A stretch of DNA of 64,000 bases from Myrica gale (lineage: Eukaryota > Streptophyta > Magnoliopsida > Fagales > Myricaceae): positions 15,259,501-15,323,500 of the forward strand of contig OZ005605.1 in assembly GCA_963930655.1 (NCBI GenBank). The letters are read 5' to 3'. The notes under the pieces are model-generated. The model had not been told where the DNA came from and searched no databases. It saw only the letters and a list, made by a program, of their open reading frames with translations. Numbering within the stretch: the stretch's first letter is position 1; the number at the start of each line of letters is the position of its first letter. The translations under genes were made by a program, and so were the position numbers. Shown in pieces: positions 1-11,819 of the stretch.

Positions 1-768
1 ACTATACTCTGTTACTACAGCACTTCTTGAGTTATGCAAAATGCGGATGCATAGAAATGGCACGTAGGACTTTTGATGAGGAGAAAATCAATTCCAAAGA
101 TCTTATCATGTGGATCAGTGCATATGCTAAGCAGGGAGATTGGCCTAAATGTTTTAATTTGTACAACCAAATGAAGCATTGGAATATGAAACCAGATCAA
201 GTGACCTTTCTCGGGCTATTGACAGCTTGTGTAAATTCAGGCCTCACTCAAAAAATGGAAACACTGTTTCAAGGAGATGGTGGACAACTATGGTTTCCAA
301 CCAACCCAAGAACACTACGCTTGCATCGTCGATTTATTAGGGCGTGCTGGGCAAATGAATGAAGCCAGAGAACTTGTAAAAGCTATGCCCTTTAAACCAG
401 ATGCTCGAGTATGGGGCCCATTACTAAGTGCCTGTAAGACACACTCAGAAATGAGGTTTGCGGAGTTCGCAGCTGAGAATCTTATAACTATGGAACCGAA
501 AAATGCTGGAAATTACACATTGCTCGCCAATATTTATGCTGCTGCTGGAAAGTGGGATGGTGGTGTTGTTAAAATTAGGACTTTTCTTAGAGATAGGGGA
601 TTGAAGAAAACTCCTGGGTCTAGCTGGCTAGAAGTGAATGGACAAGTGTGTGAATTTCGTGTAGCTGATCAATCTCATCCTATATCAGACAATATTTACA
701 TAATTTTAAGAAACATAGAGCTGGAAATCAAGGAGGCTAGAAACATTAGTTCAGGACCACTATCTTAA
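1..768 (+). pseudogene. PPR protein, E/E+ class, 3' part, frameshifted
   Basis: Pentatricopeptide-repeat proteins bind organellar RNA; E-class members usually act in plastid or mitochondrial RNA editing. The reading frame enters from the left edge (codons from base 3), so the 5' end lies outside the window. Visible PPR units include SYAKCGCIEMARRTFDE and an MKPDQVTFLGLLTACVNSG-type unit. A continuous match then needs a frame change between about 262 and 277; the second frame carries the canonical HYACIVDLLGRAGQMNEA unit, RVWGPLLSACKTH, and the E/E+ region (NYTLLANIYAAAGKW, GSSWLEVNGQVCEF, QSHP) to a TAA at 766-768. There is no DYW domain. One extra base near 266-275 would explain the shift, so this is either a pseudogene or a sequence error. 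Family assignment is firm; functional state is uncertain. Confidence 0.9.
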
Positions 769-1904
769 CCTTCACTTCCTTTCTTTGGCAAAGTTTGAAG
801 AACTTTTATCCTCTGTGTTGTCTACATATCCAAGGCGTTTGGAGTAGACATCCCTGTAGATTTTGAGGAGACCTCTCACAGGAATCAAAGATGAAATAGA
901 ATCGAGGCAGGAAGAAGTAAACTAATGTGCAGGAGCAGTTGTCCTAGAGCTTTCTCACGCTTGATGACGAAAGGTATGGGCTGTGTTTAAAGTGTAAAAA
1001 GTTTTAGTTTTGCACATTTCATTGGAAAAATAGTTTAATTTTTTTTTTGGTTCATGTAAGAGGTGAGATGACTCTAAAAAAACAAAAGCGATGAGATGCA
1101 GAAACACATTTTTTGAGATAAGATTTTTTGTTTTTTGTTTTGGTATAAGTAGGTTTGCTTCTTATTTTTTTTCTACCACTTATTTTGTAACTTACACTCC
1201 AAACTATCGTACTTGACACATTACACTCCAGACTATAGTAGATCTACACTTTATACTCAAAGTTAGGATTTCACATGTTGTTATGTCTGTAACATAGTTG
1301 AATGAAAAAGAGAAGTATTTCCATATTTGCATTCAGACATACTCATTGGTTTTTCTAGTGGTTCGAGGAGTACTTTTAAGGAACAACCTATTGAGAGGAA
1401 ACTTGTCTGAAACATTGTTTTCTCTCTCTCTTTTTCTTTTATCTTTTTGTTTCATTTTTCCTTGCCTCTTCAATGTGCTGTTAAAATTCTCAGTTCCTGG
1501 ATTCATCCTCTGTGAAACTATTGGCTGCAAACACATTTGATGAAATTGTTTTCCTTCTATGGCATTTGCCAGAACAAGCAGTGGCTCAACGTAAAACTGC
1601 CACTGGATTCCAGAACAAACAGGAATAGCCAATTTGGTTCTTCTCATATGGTTTTATCTCTCAAGAACTGTTCTGAACCAGGTGTCTGAGATTTCAGAGC
1701 TTCATGTGCATACTCATACATCTAGTCCATCAATTTAGACGGCAAAATCTGGTACGGGGTGCAAATTGCAAAAATATTGAAGATAAAGGTCCAATGTCTC
1801 AAAAATAAAACATCGGGGTGCAAATTGTAAATGACCCTAGATAAGGGGCGCAAAGTGTAATTAACACATATATATAATATATATATATATATAACTCATA
1901 TATA

Positions 1905-1943
<39 letters not shown>

Positions 1944-2227
1944 CGACTGACCAGGGTGCTTATTTTGAAAGGGCGGAAGCGGTGATTAGAGAGTGAGTGG
2001 TGGAGACGAGCCATAGAAACATAAAATAAATGTGGAAGCAGAGAAGAAAAGGAAGAACAGCAAATATAATTTTAAAATAAATTTGAGACCTTCTGATGAA
2101 AGGGACAAGCTTCGTTCTACCTGCAGATCGACAATGAAAGTCACTTAGTCAGTATCCACTTGCTAATGGTCTTAAAAGAAAATTAACTTAGCAGAAAAAA
2201 ACTAAACCAGCCATGAAGGCAGTAATG
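769..2227. other. Intergenic, AT-rich, TA microsatellite
   Basis: No supportable gene. The first few hundred bases may be 3' UTR of the PPR gene. At 1,190-1,260 and 1,740-1,865 there are stretches repeating 'ttacactcc' and 'ggggtgcaaattg' type phrases, in roughly opposite orientation, that resemble the ends of the inverted-repeat element near 51.7-52.0 kb; a decayed MITE-like element spanning them is possible. A (TA)n tract with short interruptions runs at about 1,866-1,940. The ORF at 1,298-1,540 is low-complexity and has no recognisable domain. Confidence 0.5.
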
Positions 2228-2324
2228 CATGAGTGCAGAAACTTAGAACCGACCAATCTGGCGGTATGTATGAATGCATGAAACTGAAACTTAAAACCGT
2301 CCAATTTGGCAGTATGCATAGTTG
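2228..2324. repeat. Imperfect tandem duplication, about 50-bp unit
   Basis: Two adjacent copies (about 2,228-2,276 and 2,277-2,324) share CATGA, AAACTTA(G/A)AACCG and CCAAT(C/T)TGGC(G/A)GTATG in order, differing by scattered substitutions and small indels. The repeat lies beyond the 3' end of the pararetrovirus remnant and may belong to its intergenic region; that is inference. Confidence 0.7.
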
Positions 2325-2719
2325 CAGATATATCAAAGAAAGAAGAACAACGATATACTTGGAAACTGATTTACTTGATAATCAAAGAAGGAAACAAGTT
2401 ACTTGGTTACATGACTTACACAAAATTATCAAGAAAGAAGACATAGTTCTAACTCTGGATAGACTCGTAAGGGAGACTAGAAAGACTTGAGAGAGAGAGA
2501 GAGAGCAGAATCGAAAACGAAGTTTGAGTTCTGGTTACAAATGACTTGAGCTGCGATATTTAAAGACAGAAGAGAGCACTGTGTATTCACGCAGATCTTG
2601 TGTAGTCACGCGTGTTGTTAGTGTAGTCAATTTTATTGTTCATAGGTTGACTTTCGGCTTACTTTGTCCTTACATGTCTTCAGACTTTACATGGGCTTCA
2701 TATATAGTCTTCAAGGTTG

Positions 2720-4064
2720 ACAGAGTAAGGGTCTTGACTATCCTGGAACAGGGGATCCAAGTAATTGGGCTTGGATTGACTTGCAGTGGATGAGTGAGAT
2801 GAGGCTGGAGACTGCCCATCTAAACCTGGTTCATGATTTTGCTGACTTCGTGCTGTAACTGGAGGCACAACTCTTGGAGGTCAGATTTACTTTGGGCCTG
2901 GGTCATGGCCGAGGCAAGAGCAGTCTGGAGACTGACCTTTTCGACTAGGAATTGAGAAACTTCCTAAGGAGCAGGAAATTCCTTGTTGACTTGATCCACA
3001 ATGCGGTGGATGTTGAACTTGTCCCACCATTTGACATGGAAACATCGAACAAGTAAGTTGGAGTTGACTTGATAATCCCATTTCAAAATCCAAGGGACTT
3101 TGTATTTACTTACAAACCTGCAGAGGATAGGGAAATGGCTTTCCTGAGTAGTGTCTTGGCCAAGATTATGAAATCTGGCAATGGCTTTTGAGAGATCGAC
3201 GGGAATGATATCTGTAACTGGTCCATACAGGTTCCACCAGTGGAGAAACCAGATGGGGAGTTGACTTTTGAACTTGTTATCGAAGTTCAAGAACCAAGAA
3301 TGAGAGGTCTCATTTTGGTAGAGGATTACTTTTGACCATGTTTCAATATAATCGTAGTGATTGAAGCCAATGGGCTGACCTGGTAATTCTTTTAGAATGG
3401 AGGGATGTGAACCCCATTCAGTACAAGAAATAAAATTGACTATGAATAACTTGTGGAATATAACCTTTGTCTGAGTAGGATCAAATCTATCAATAATAGG
3501 TTCAATCAGGACTGACCCAGTATGAAGGAGGATTACTTTGTAGAAACCGATTGACTTGTTGAGATGTTCCGGGACAAAATGTCATTTAGGAGGCAAATAG
3601 GCTCGGAGCAATTTACTATGTTGCGCATGAAGGAGAGTAGCTTGATCCTTTTGACTTGGTGTAACCTGAGTACCGATCAGATAACGATGACCATACTCAA
3701 TGTGGAATACATGATGTGTTACTTGTTTGACCATAAATTCCGATGTATTTTTCGGAATGTAAGGAGCTTTACCTTGAGGCTTACTTTGTAGTCGTTTGTT
3801 CGGTGATTGGGCCAGTTCTTGTAGTCTTAACGGAGACTGGGCCGGAGACATAGTCTCAATGATTTCATACGGGTCTAAAGGCGGACTTGCTGGCAAAGAG
3901 GCCAGGGCTGAGTAAGTGGGTTTACCATAGTGACTTGTGAGGGTAAGGGCCGAGGTAGGTCGGACAGAAGGAGGTCGAATTCTTGGACCTGGTTGACTTG
4001 GATTACCTAAAACTTGAAAACGATTACTTGAAGTTTGACCTGTAGAACCAAATGGTACTAACAA
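2720..4064 (-). pseudogene. EPRV downstream ORF, function unknown
   Basis: After RNase H a separate minus-strand ORF begins near 4,064 (MLVPFGSTGQTSSN), with a 160-codon Pro/Ser-rich segment, then a 108-codon segment (3,290-2,964) with LPIWFLHWWNLYGPV and VPWILKWDY, and a Leu/Gln-rich, possibly coiled-coil tail to about 2,720. Similar proteins accompany florendovirus-like sequences in plant genomes; no function is established. Stops divide it here. Assignment to the viral second ORF is from position and recall of the family, not from a search. Confidence 0.6.
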
Positions 4065-4139
4065 ATGGTCCGGGAGTAGTTTGGGGACATTTGAATTGGT
4101 TGACTTAGCAGGGTCTTTGCCTTGAGGTTAGGAGCCATG

Positions 4140-5580
4140 AGATTCATGCAAGAATTCACGGGTAAGGAAGTCAGGGATACTGTTTTGACTTCCTGGAATG
4201 TATGCAATGTCAAAATCAAAAATACTTAGAATTGCTTGCCAACGACCAAAAATTTGTTTTGATGCAATATTTTGAACATTTTTTTCCAAAACAAATTTTG
4301 CACTTTTGCAATCAACACGAATTTAAAATTTCTAATTTAATAAATCAGATTGAAATTTACTTATACATAGTACTATAGACAAAATTTCTTTTTTGATAGT
4401 GTTGTAATTCTGCTAAGCCGGATTCCAATTGCCAGAATAAAAACGGACAATTTGTTCAGAGGAATCTGGTGTGACTTTTTGCTTGAGAATACCACCGTAA
4501 CCAAGTTCGGAGGCATTAGTTTCGATGATTTTGAAGGAATCTGGGGAAGGAATGCCAAGACAGGGGAGTGTCTTAACATGTGACTTAATGAGCTGGACAA
4601 TAGCCGTATGTGCTTTCGTCCAAGGTAGAGGATTCTTCTAGAGACGATCAAAAAGGGGTTTGCATTGATGTCGGAGATTTTGATAAAATTCAGCAATATA
4701 ATTTAAGGATCCTAATAACCTCTGAAGCTGGGTTTTATCAAGGATGACATCGAAGAATTTATCAGCAAATCGGATAGCTCTATCAATTGGCTGTATTTGA
4801 CCTTGGTAAATGTTAAAACCTAAAAATCTGACTTTGGTTTGAAATAACTTGATCTTAGTGGCAGAGACCACTAAGCCGTTTGACTTAACAATATAAAGAA
4901 ACTTGTTGAGATGTTTCCAGTGTTCTTCTATGGATCAAGAGAAGACAAGAACATCATCGATATAAACTATGGTGAAATGACTATAAGGATTGAAAATATC
5001 ATTCATGATATTTTGGAATTCACTTGGGGCATTCTTCAAACCAAATAGCATTACATTCCATTCGTAATGTCCAACATAAGTGTTAAATGCGGTTTTGTAC
5101 TTGTCAGACTCATGAACTTGGATTTGCCAAAATCCATTTTTCATGTCAAATTTACTAAAAATTGTGGCTCTTGAAAGACGTCCTATGAGATCTTTCTTAT
5201 CTGGGATATGATACCTAATCCATTGGAGGACTTTGTTCAGGGGCTTGAGTTGATGACTAGCCGAGGAGTTCCTCTTTCTATTTCAGCATTTTTCTTGACA
5301 TAGAAAGCATAACAGGATCAAGGGGATTTACTATGATGTATGATGCCTTTACTTAAGAGATCTTGGATTTCTGTTTTGCAGAATTCTATTATCTCTTGAT
5401 TCATTTGAATGGGTCGAGCTTTTGTGGGAATATTTTTTTCACTAAACTCAGGAATGTACGGGAGTTTAACTATGTGTTGCTTTCGATGCCAAAAAGCATT
5501 GGGAAGGTCAGAACATACTTGTTGTTCTAATCTAGATTGAAAAGACTTAATCTGTTGCTTAATGTTTTGACTTGTGAGTT
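4140..5580 (-). pseudogene. EPRV reverse transcriptase and RNase H
   Basis: Two open segments carry RT blocks: 5,144-4,935 with KNGFWQIQVHESDKYKTAF, FGLKNAPSEFQ and the catalytic YIDD motif near its end, and 4,871-4,638 with FLGFNIYQGQI and LQRLLGSLNYI, the thumb/connection region typical of Caulimoviridae. RNase H follows on the minus strand to about 4,140, ending in a GRWQAILSIFDFDI...IPGSQNSIPDFLTREF-type tail (read in two pieces). Frameshifts near 4,640 and 4,935 and a stop near 4,933 break the frame. Confidence 0.85.
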
Positions 5581-5581
5581 G

Positions 5582-6080
5582 TTACTCAACTCGTTTGAAC
5601 TTGATTTCTTCCTTAAGAAAATCAAGATGTTGCGTCTTACTAACAATGAAATTGAGAGTTTTACCTATGGAGGCTTCCTGTAACATGGTAAGTTCCCTAG
5701 GCCTGGGAGGACTAACGAACTCAAAGGTAACTTGTTGACCAAAAATGTTAGTGGTAAGACCTTCACTGCTAGTGGTAAAGGGATACAACAGACAAATGAA
5801 AGGAGTACCTAAAATAACTTTTTGATCAGGCATGTTTTTGACTAAAACAAAAGGAGACCTAAAGCAAACATTATCTTTACAAATGTGTACTTTGGATAAC
5901 TTATAATTAATACTCATTTGACTACAATTGGCTGAGAGGAGTCGTTCCTTTGACTTCTCATAGTATTTGGTAGGAATTAATACTTCATGAATACAATTAA
6001 GATCAGCACCTGAATCTATAAGGGCAACAACCTCAAAAGAATATTCAGAGTTGACTATAATGGTTACCTTTGAATGTCAT
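5582..6080 (-). pseudogene. EPRV aspartic protease region
   Basis: The minus strand encodes VVALIDSGAD around 6,004-6,025, the Asp-Ser-Gly active-site signature of retroviral-type aspartic proteases, followed by a 111-codon open segment (5,917-5,582) with a hydrophobic flap-like stretch and VILGTPFICLLYP, a typical C-terminal half of the fold. It sits between the CCHC segment and the reverse transcriptase, the expected position. Stops between segments show decay. Confidence 0.75.
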
Positions 6081-6489
6081 TTCTGAAAATGCATTCGGTT
6101 CACTATGCTAAGGAATTTGTTACTACACTCAGGCTCATCATGGAGGAGAGGAGGAGTAAGAGGGGGAACAGATTCTGGATCAGAATCTTCAGCTGACTCA
6201 GAGGAAGTGGCTTGACTTTGATTCTTAAGTTTGTGATTAATCTTAAGAAGAAGGACTTCTTGTTCGAGAGTTTTATTACTTGCTTTTAATTCTTTAATTT
6301 CTTTTTTAACTTGTTGGACTTCAGTTTGTAAATCCTGGAGGGTTACAGGTTTCTGTGTTTTCTTAAACTTATCTAAAATTTTATTAAGACTGACTTGGGT
6401 TTCAGGAACCTTTAACTTGTGTTCATGTTTTCTTAAAGAATGTTTTGACTTGAGACATTAAGAGTTTTACCTGGGTGACAACAACTATC

Positions 6490-8766
6490 TTAACATCCTA
6501 ATTTCTGTTTAGGGGTGTCAGATTCACTATCAGTACTAGGTTTGGAGATAGAACTAGAAGACGGGAAGTCGTCTATTTCTAAATCACTACCACTAGAATC
6601 TCTTAATTCTAAAATAGAAAATAATTTGACTCTTTCACTTTCGGGGATGTGTAAGGAATTAATGTTTTCCTTAACACGACATTCTGAGCTGTAATGACCT
6701 AATTTTTTACATTTGTAACATCTAATGTTACTTTTTATCTCTAGGAGTTTTAGGCTTGGACCTTTTCCTAAAAGATTTCTTGTAAAACTTGGGTTTACTA
6801 TCCTCAAGAGGAGTAGACTTCCTAAAAGACTTCCTATGGTACTTGTTTGACTTTCTGAATGAAGACTTTTCTTTGTGGTGTTTCCTACGGGATAGTGCTA
6901 TAGGAGGCAGACCATACTGTTAGTAGAAATTACCTATTTCATACTTAGCTTTCTTTTTATCTTTGCTAAGTTGGTTATTAATCTTCATGTCAATACACAT
7001 TTTCATACCTTCTTTGTTGATGGTACTAACAAGATCACCGTAGGTCGGGTTATCATATCTTATGATTCTTGAGGGTTGACTTAAGACTTCTCTAATCTTA
7101 TGGGCAAAGAGGTTGGGTAATCCATTAATGAATTTTTCTTTCCAAAATGGATTTTTACAATCATCTCTAACCATGACACGAGAAATAAAGACATATTTGT
7201 ACCATCTAAAATCACTTCAGGTCGGACACTTAAGGTTACTAAGCTGATCATGGATCCGGGCAGAGATGTTACTTAGAGTTCCAAGAAAGTGTTTAATAAT
7301 TGTATAAATAAGAGTATTAATACCATCACTAACACCTTTACCTAAGGCTTCATCGAAGATTGGGAAACCTGCTTCATCATGTTGTACAGCATAACGAACA
7401 AAATCACGATCTTCTTCGGTGAGATACTTTTCCCACCATTGGCGTAAAGAGCCAGTGAAACCTGAAACAATTAACTCAACAACATCGGAATGACTAAGGG
7501 ACTGGTTTACTAAGTAGTTATTTACTATCATAGTCATATGCTGGAGTTTATTAAGGATTTCTTTTTCAGAGAAACCATCAATATTCCATTCATATAACTT
7601 GTCAGAGGAAACAGAGAATTGACTCTGGAAATTCCTTTCTTCGAATTGAAGATCAGGAGGAATGAGTTTACTATACCAATTCTTGGTCAAGGTCATAGGA
7701 TTAGGACGATAATTCTTAATCCTATGAACATTTAACTGATTAAATTGTTCTTCAATTTCACTAATTTGGTGATCGGAATCTGAAGCTGATTCAGATTCAA
7801 CCTGGTTGAGAGCACCTATCTGAAGAGAAGAAGAAGGCTTACTAGATGAAGTCTTTTCAGGTGTTTTAGACTCGACTGTAGCTAAATCTTTTAACATTTG
7901 ACTAACTTTACTAAGGGTTGTGACTTCTGACTTAGAGGTTATTAAACCTATGGGTTTACTTGTCAACTGGATCAGAGGTTTTTCGTTGACAGGGGATTGA
8001 CCTTCTAACTTAAGCTCAATCTTGTCTAACTGATTACCTATGGTCTGGAGATACCGGTTGATGTAATTGTTTTGTTCAACCAGTTGTTTCTTACTATCTG
8101 AGTCTGGAATCTTAAAAGGGGAGGCTATAATCTCATATCCTTTGTGGACTACTATGATAGTCTCAGCAGGAGGATGATTAGAACTAATTGGCTTATTCTT
8201 ATCCGAGGTGGTCCATTTGACTTTGGTAAGAACTTGACAATTCAAGTTCTTGTATTTTTCCAAATACTTGAAGAAACTTATGTTCGTACTTAATTGAATC
8301 ATAAGTTCTTGCTAATTATCATAATTGAGTTGTTTTCGGCTTTCGTGTGACTTTTACTATACCGAGTTCTTTTGGCTAAATTGGCGTCAGACATAAACTC
8401 ATCTTCTAGAGTTTTCATGTCTGGGCTGAAGGGTTTACTAATGGTCATCAACTCTGGGTTAACAGATTCGAAATCTGTTTGGGTTGGTGACTCTTGACCA
8501 TCATCTTCTCCATCGTCGACTACATGTCCTGATGTAGAGGCTTGGGTTGGTAATTGTGACTTAACAGAATACAAAGGAGTACTAACCTGAGAATTAATCT
8601 GAACTCCTTTGAGTTGCAGATTGATGTCTCTTCTAACAGATTCATTGATACTGGTAGTTGACCTCCTAGCAGATTGGCTACCTGGTTCTTGAATCCTGAG
8701 GGGTGTGAACCTTCGTGGTTCATCAAAACTAATTCTAACAGTTCCATCAAGATACTGTTGGATCAT
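6490..8766 (-). pseudogene. EPRV coat-protein region with CCHC zinc knuckle
   Basis: Several open segments (8,766-8,299; 8,302-7,217, 361 codons; 7,174-6,920; 6,807-6,490) form the virion-protein part of the polyprotein. The 361-codon segment is the longest surviving piece and contains Ser/Glu-rich stretches and a gag-like helical region (SGFTGSLRQWWEKYL). The last segment carries CYKCKKLGHYSSEC, a C-X2-C-X4-H-X4-C RNA-binding knuckle at about 6,679-6,720, followed by an acidic Ser/Asp tail. Frame changes separate the segments, so no complete coat protein is encoded. Confidence 0.75.
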
Positions 8767-9180
8767 GTCTAACTTGGTTATGTCACTGTGAACTGGGGCT
8801 GTAAGAGTCTCATTTTCTAAGACTCATTCATTCGGAAGGGTGACATTTTTCCAAACAATTGACTTTGGGACCCTAATGTTGGCGTCACTGGTATGACTCT
8901 AAATCAAGAGGGTTTGATCTTTGGGACATTTTACTAAGGCATGAACATTCAAATTGGTTCGGATGCACTTATAATAAATCCTATAGATCAAGGCTAAAGG
9001 CTGACTTCCTTCTAACATCTCGTAACCTGAAGTTTTAATGTTCAAGGTTAAGGCTTTTAGAAGATGTTTATCACTTAAACTTAAGGTAAAATTAGGAAAA
9101 CAATCAAAATGGATTGGACCATTGTGGAGACTGGATTATATATATATATAATAAGGGGGAAAACGAACAAATTTACTCAT
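8767..9180 (-). pseudogene. EPRV movement-protein region
   Basis: The upstream part of the viral polyprotein remnant reads as a caulimovirid movement-protein-like sequence running into the next ORF at 8,766. The assignment rests on its position and on short phrases such as VPKSIVWKNVTLP. In-frame stops fall near 8,900 and 8,825, and a TA-rich slip tract near 9,135-9,150 disrupts the start, so it is a pseudogene. Exact domain limits cannot be set by eye. Confidence 0.55.
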
Positions 9181-9381
9181 CAATAGTTTTGCGGATCCAT
9201 TTGTTGTTGTTTTGCATCTCAACCTAAATTGCTTCTTTTCCTATTGAAGCAACTGCGAAAAATAAAGTCAAACCACAATTTCCTGGTCTTACAAGGTCCT
9301 GGTCTATTTTTTATCATAATAAGAAGAATATATAGATAGAGGGGAAGATACAGAACACCTAAATTCAATGAGGGGTAAAAA

Positions 9382-11000
9382 TCACCATACAAGATCGAAA
9401 GGAAGAAAACAATAAACCAGCATCACAGACATCACTAAAAATACCCCAAGAGAGGACGACAAATCTTGCAACGCATCCACCACAAGAGAAGAATCAGCTT
9501 CAATCAACACCAATGAAAAACCCAAAACCATAGCTGATTGCAAACCAAAAATAACCCCACGAGCCTCTCCATCAAGAGGATCCATGGAAATGCCTCGCGA
9601 CATAGAAGCGTCGAGAATCGCGCCATCCAAATTACGACACACCGAAGCAACAACATAGCCATTAGGACGAATAGCTGCATCCACGTTCACTTTAACCCAT
9701 CCAAAGGGAGGAGGAGACCAAACCACATTTAAAGATAAATGGGTGTGAGTCAACCAAGGCTCCGAGTGTTCCAAAGAAACAAGATTAATCTGAGCAGCAA
9801 GTTGTAGAGGATTTAACACAGGGGAACCATGAACCAACTTATTACGGTTGGCCCAAACCAAATCAATTGCAATGGACTCAAACAATTGGAAAGAGTGAGC
9901 GTCGGCAATAGACAGGCCAAGGAAGCGAGAAGGTTGAAGAATAACTTTAATCGAATAGATAAGAGGCTGATCAGAGAAGGGCAGGAATTCAGAGTCCATC
10001 GGGATTCCATCCATGGAACACGGCTGAATGGACAGACCAAAATAAGGTGATGAAGAGACTCAAGAGCAGCTTCACACAAAGGACGAAAACTATCCTCACC
10101 AACCGGGAAGTGTAGGGCGGAAGCAATGCGAGCACGAGTTGAAAACAGTGGCGGACGCAGGGGTATTGAACTCATGCGTCCGCTACCCATTACTTGCCCA
10201 AAAAAAAAGTTTACACTTGTTTTTTTTTCTTTTTCTTCCTAAGTTGGCTAGTTTCGATACCAATTAAGTTCAGGTCTGATACCCATGAAGTCTAGGTCAA
10301 CTAGACTTAATGGGTATCGAATCTAAAGTTACACTTATTTTTTTTCTTTTTTTTTGCCATTTCACATTTAAAGTTCGACATCTATGGACTGTAATCCTGG
10401 TTCCGCCACTGGTTGAGAATATATTCCAAACCACCTTACGCAAGAGCTGCTTTAGACGAGCATGAATGGGAAGCTTCCAAAGCATTTTCCACTAAAAAGA
10501 GACCATGTTAACAGCAAGGGTGCAAAAGCCAAAAGACAATAGATGATACAAATATTTTATTGGAAACGGACCGTGATTGTCAAGGGTCCAAATCCACTGA
10601 TCTTCCAAATGCAAAAGAGGAATGGATAAGCTGAGCACAACCTTCGCATACTCATCTGAAAGGAGCTCCACCATAGCCGCACGATTCCAAGAACAAGAAA
10701 CAGGACAGATCAGTGTAGAAACAACAGCCTCCAAGTTCACCTCCACATATGGACTCCGGATAAGAGGGCGAAAGAGTGCTAAGCCAGGAACCTAAGGGTC
10801 CTACCAAATACGAGTGGACTCCCCACTACAAATTTGTCTACAAGCCCCCTGAGATAGTAATGGGAGATGCCCAACAATCTGACGCCAAAATCTAGAGGCC
10901 TGAGATGGAATGGTATGCTCAACAAAAGACGAAGAACGAATGTATTTTGCCTTACAAATAGCAACCCAAATGGCATCATGATTACTCAAGACCCTCCGAG
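9382..11000 (-). pseudogene. LINE ORF2: zf-RVT region and RNase H
   Basis: From 10,989 downward the frame gives SNHDAIWVAICKAKYIRSS, the usual region after RT, then KLPIHARLKQLLRKVVWNI (10,485-), which is split by the hAT MITE and resumes at 10,145 with FPVGEDSFRPLCEAALES. RNase H follows (10,014-9,382): WVKVNVDAAIRPNG, MDPLDGEARGVIFGLQ and VLIEADSSLVVDAL hold the conserved Asp, Glu and Asp. Stops and shifts are present. This is an RNase H-carrying LINE, common in plants. Confidence 0.8.
10146..10411. mobile_element. hAT-type MITE, 266 bp
   Basis: Begins CAGTGGCGGACGCAGG and ends CCTGGTTCCGCCACTG, so the termini are inverted repeats of the CAGTGGCGG type used by Tip100-like hAT elements. It is flanked by 8-bp direct repeats GTTGAAAA (10,138-10,145) and GTTGAGAA (10,412-10,419), 7/8 identical; 8 bp is the hAT duplication length. 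It holds T-rich low-complexity sequence and no ORF, and it interrupts the LINE between its zf-RVT and RNase H parts. Confidence 0.9.
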
Positions 11001-11225
11001 TGTTAGAGATAATATCATTATCAAATCTTAAAGATTTGATATGATATTATAGTTACAGATATCAAAGATTTGATATTGTTACGAAGATTCAAATTTCAAA
11101 TGTAGAGATTCAAATTTAAATATATGAATATTTTCCTTCTTTGTATTGTCTCTATAAATAGAGATCTTCAATTGTAATCTGTATGCACTCATAATACAAA
11201 ACATAAAATCTCTTCTTTGTGAGTG
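11001..11225 (+). repeat. TRIM-like left terminal repeat
   Basis: Matches the right repeat from TGTTAGAG to about ACAAAACA, then again loosely at TAAAATCTCTTCT. The left copy lacks the block found at about 11,690-11,745 of the right copy. TATAAATAGAG at about 11,153 is a plausible TATA element in the repeat. Confidence 0.7.
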
Positions 11226-11485
11226 AAAAAGAGAAAAAAAGATAGAGTATGAGATATGTTTGGCAAGGGTCGTGTGCCTATGATTTCAAGATCCGATCAC
11301 TTTCAGCCACTCTTCAAGGTCGTGTTCCTATGATATGATTTCAAAGTCTGGTCAAACTCAAAAGAAAAAAGGGCAATATGTTCAGCAAGGGAGCAAAGAT
11401 CTATGATTTCAAGGTCCGATCACCTTCAGATCTCATTTTTCAAACACAAGATTTTAGATTTCTCCATCGTGTGTTTGAAGGAGGA

Positions 11486-11819
11486 TGTTAGAGATAATAT
11501 CATAATCAAATTTTAAAGATTTGATATTATATTATAGTTACAGATATCAAATATTTGAAATTGTTATGAAAATTCAAATTTCAAATGTAGATATTCAAAT
11601 TTAAATATAGGAATATTTTCCTACTTTGTATTGTCTGAGATCTTCAATTGTAATTTTTATGCACTCATAATACAAAACACAATCATAGAGGACTTTCACA
11701 TTGGATATAAGTCTTCTAGACCGAACCACTTAAAATCTCTTCTCTTGTTACGATTTCTCTCCCCTCTTCATTCTAACCTTTTCTTCTCCAAAATAATTTG
11801 GCGATAAGAGCTTGATTCA
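11486..11819 (+). repeat. TRIM-like right terminal repeat, extended
   Basis: Continues past the region shared with the left repeat to about 11,819 and ends TTCA before the TCCGAG flank. Near its end, TTTGGCGATAAGAGC resembles a decayed Met-tRNA primer site (TTGGTATCAGAGC), which normally follows a left LTR, so the true LTR end may be some 25 bp earlier and a tandem or recombined element is possible. Confidence 0.55.

Larger units (their letters stand above)
2720..9180 (-). mobile_element. Endogenous pararetrovirus (Caulimoviridae), degenerate copy
   Basis: On the minus strand the remnants occur in the caulimovirid order: movement protein, coat protein with CCHC knuckle, aspartic protease, reverse transcriptase, RNase H, then a separate downstream ORF. 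No LTRs or integrase are seen, as expected for pararetroviruses that integrate passively. A second ORF after RNase H is, to my knowledge, described for florendoviruses, whereas petuviruses have one ORF, so a florendovirus-like source is the best guess. The frame is broken repeatedly by stops and shifts, so it cannot encode a full polyprotein as it stands. Boundaries are approximate: coding similarity fades near 9,180 and 2,720. Confidence 0.85.
11001..11819 (+). mobile_element. TRIM-like LTR element in LINE
   Basis: Two direct repeats starting TGTTAGAGATAATATCA lie at 11,001 and 11,486, about 90% alike by eye over some 200 bp (both contain CAATTGTAAT and CACTCATAATACAAAACA). The sequence between is short and non-coding, with three loose repeats of a 'tatgatttcaaggtccgatcac' theme. 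A polypurine run (GAAGGAGGA) precedes the second repeat. Flanks share TCCGAG (10,995-11,000 and 11,820-11,825), supporting one insertion event. Size and lack of ORFs fit a terminal-repeat retrotransposon in miniature. Confidence 0.75.
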
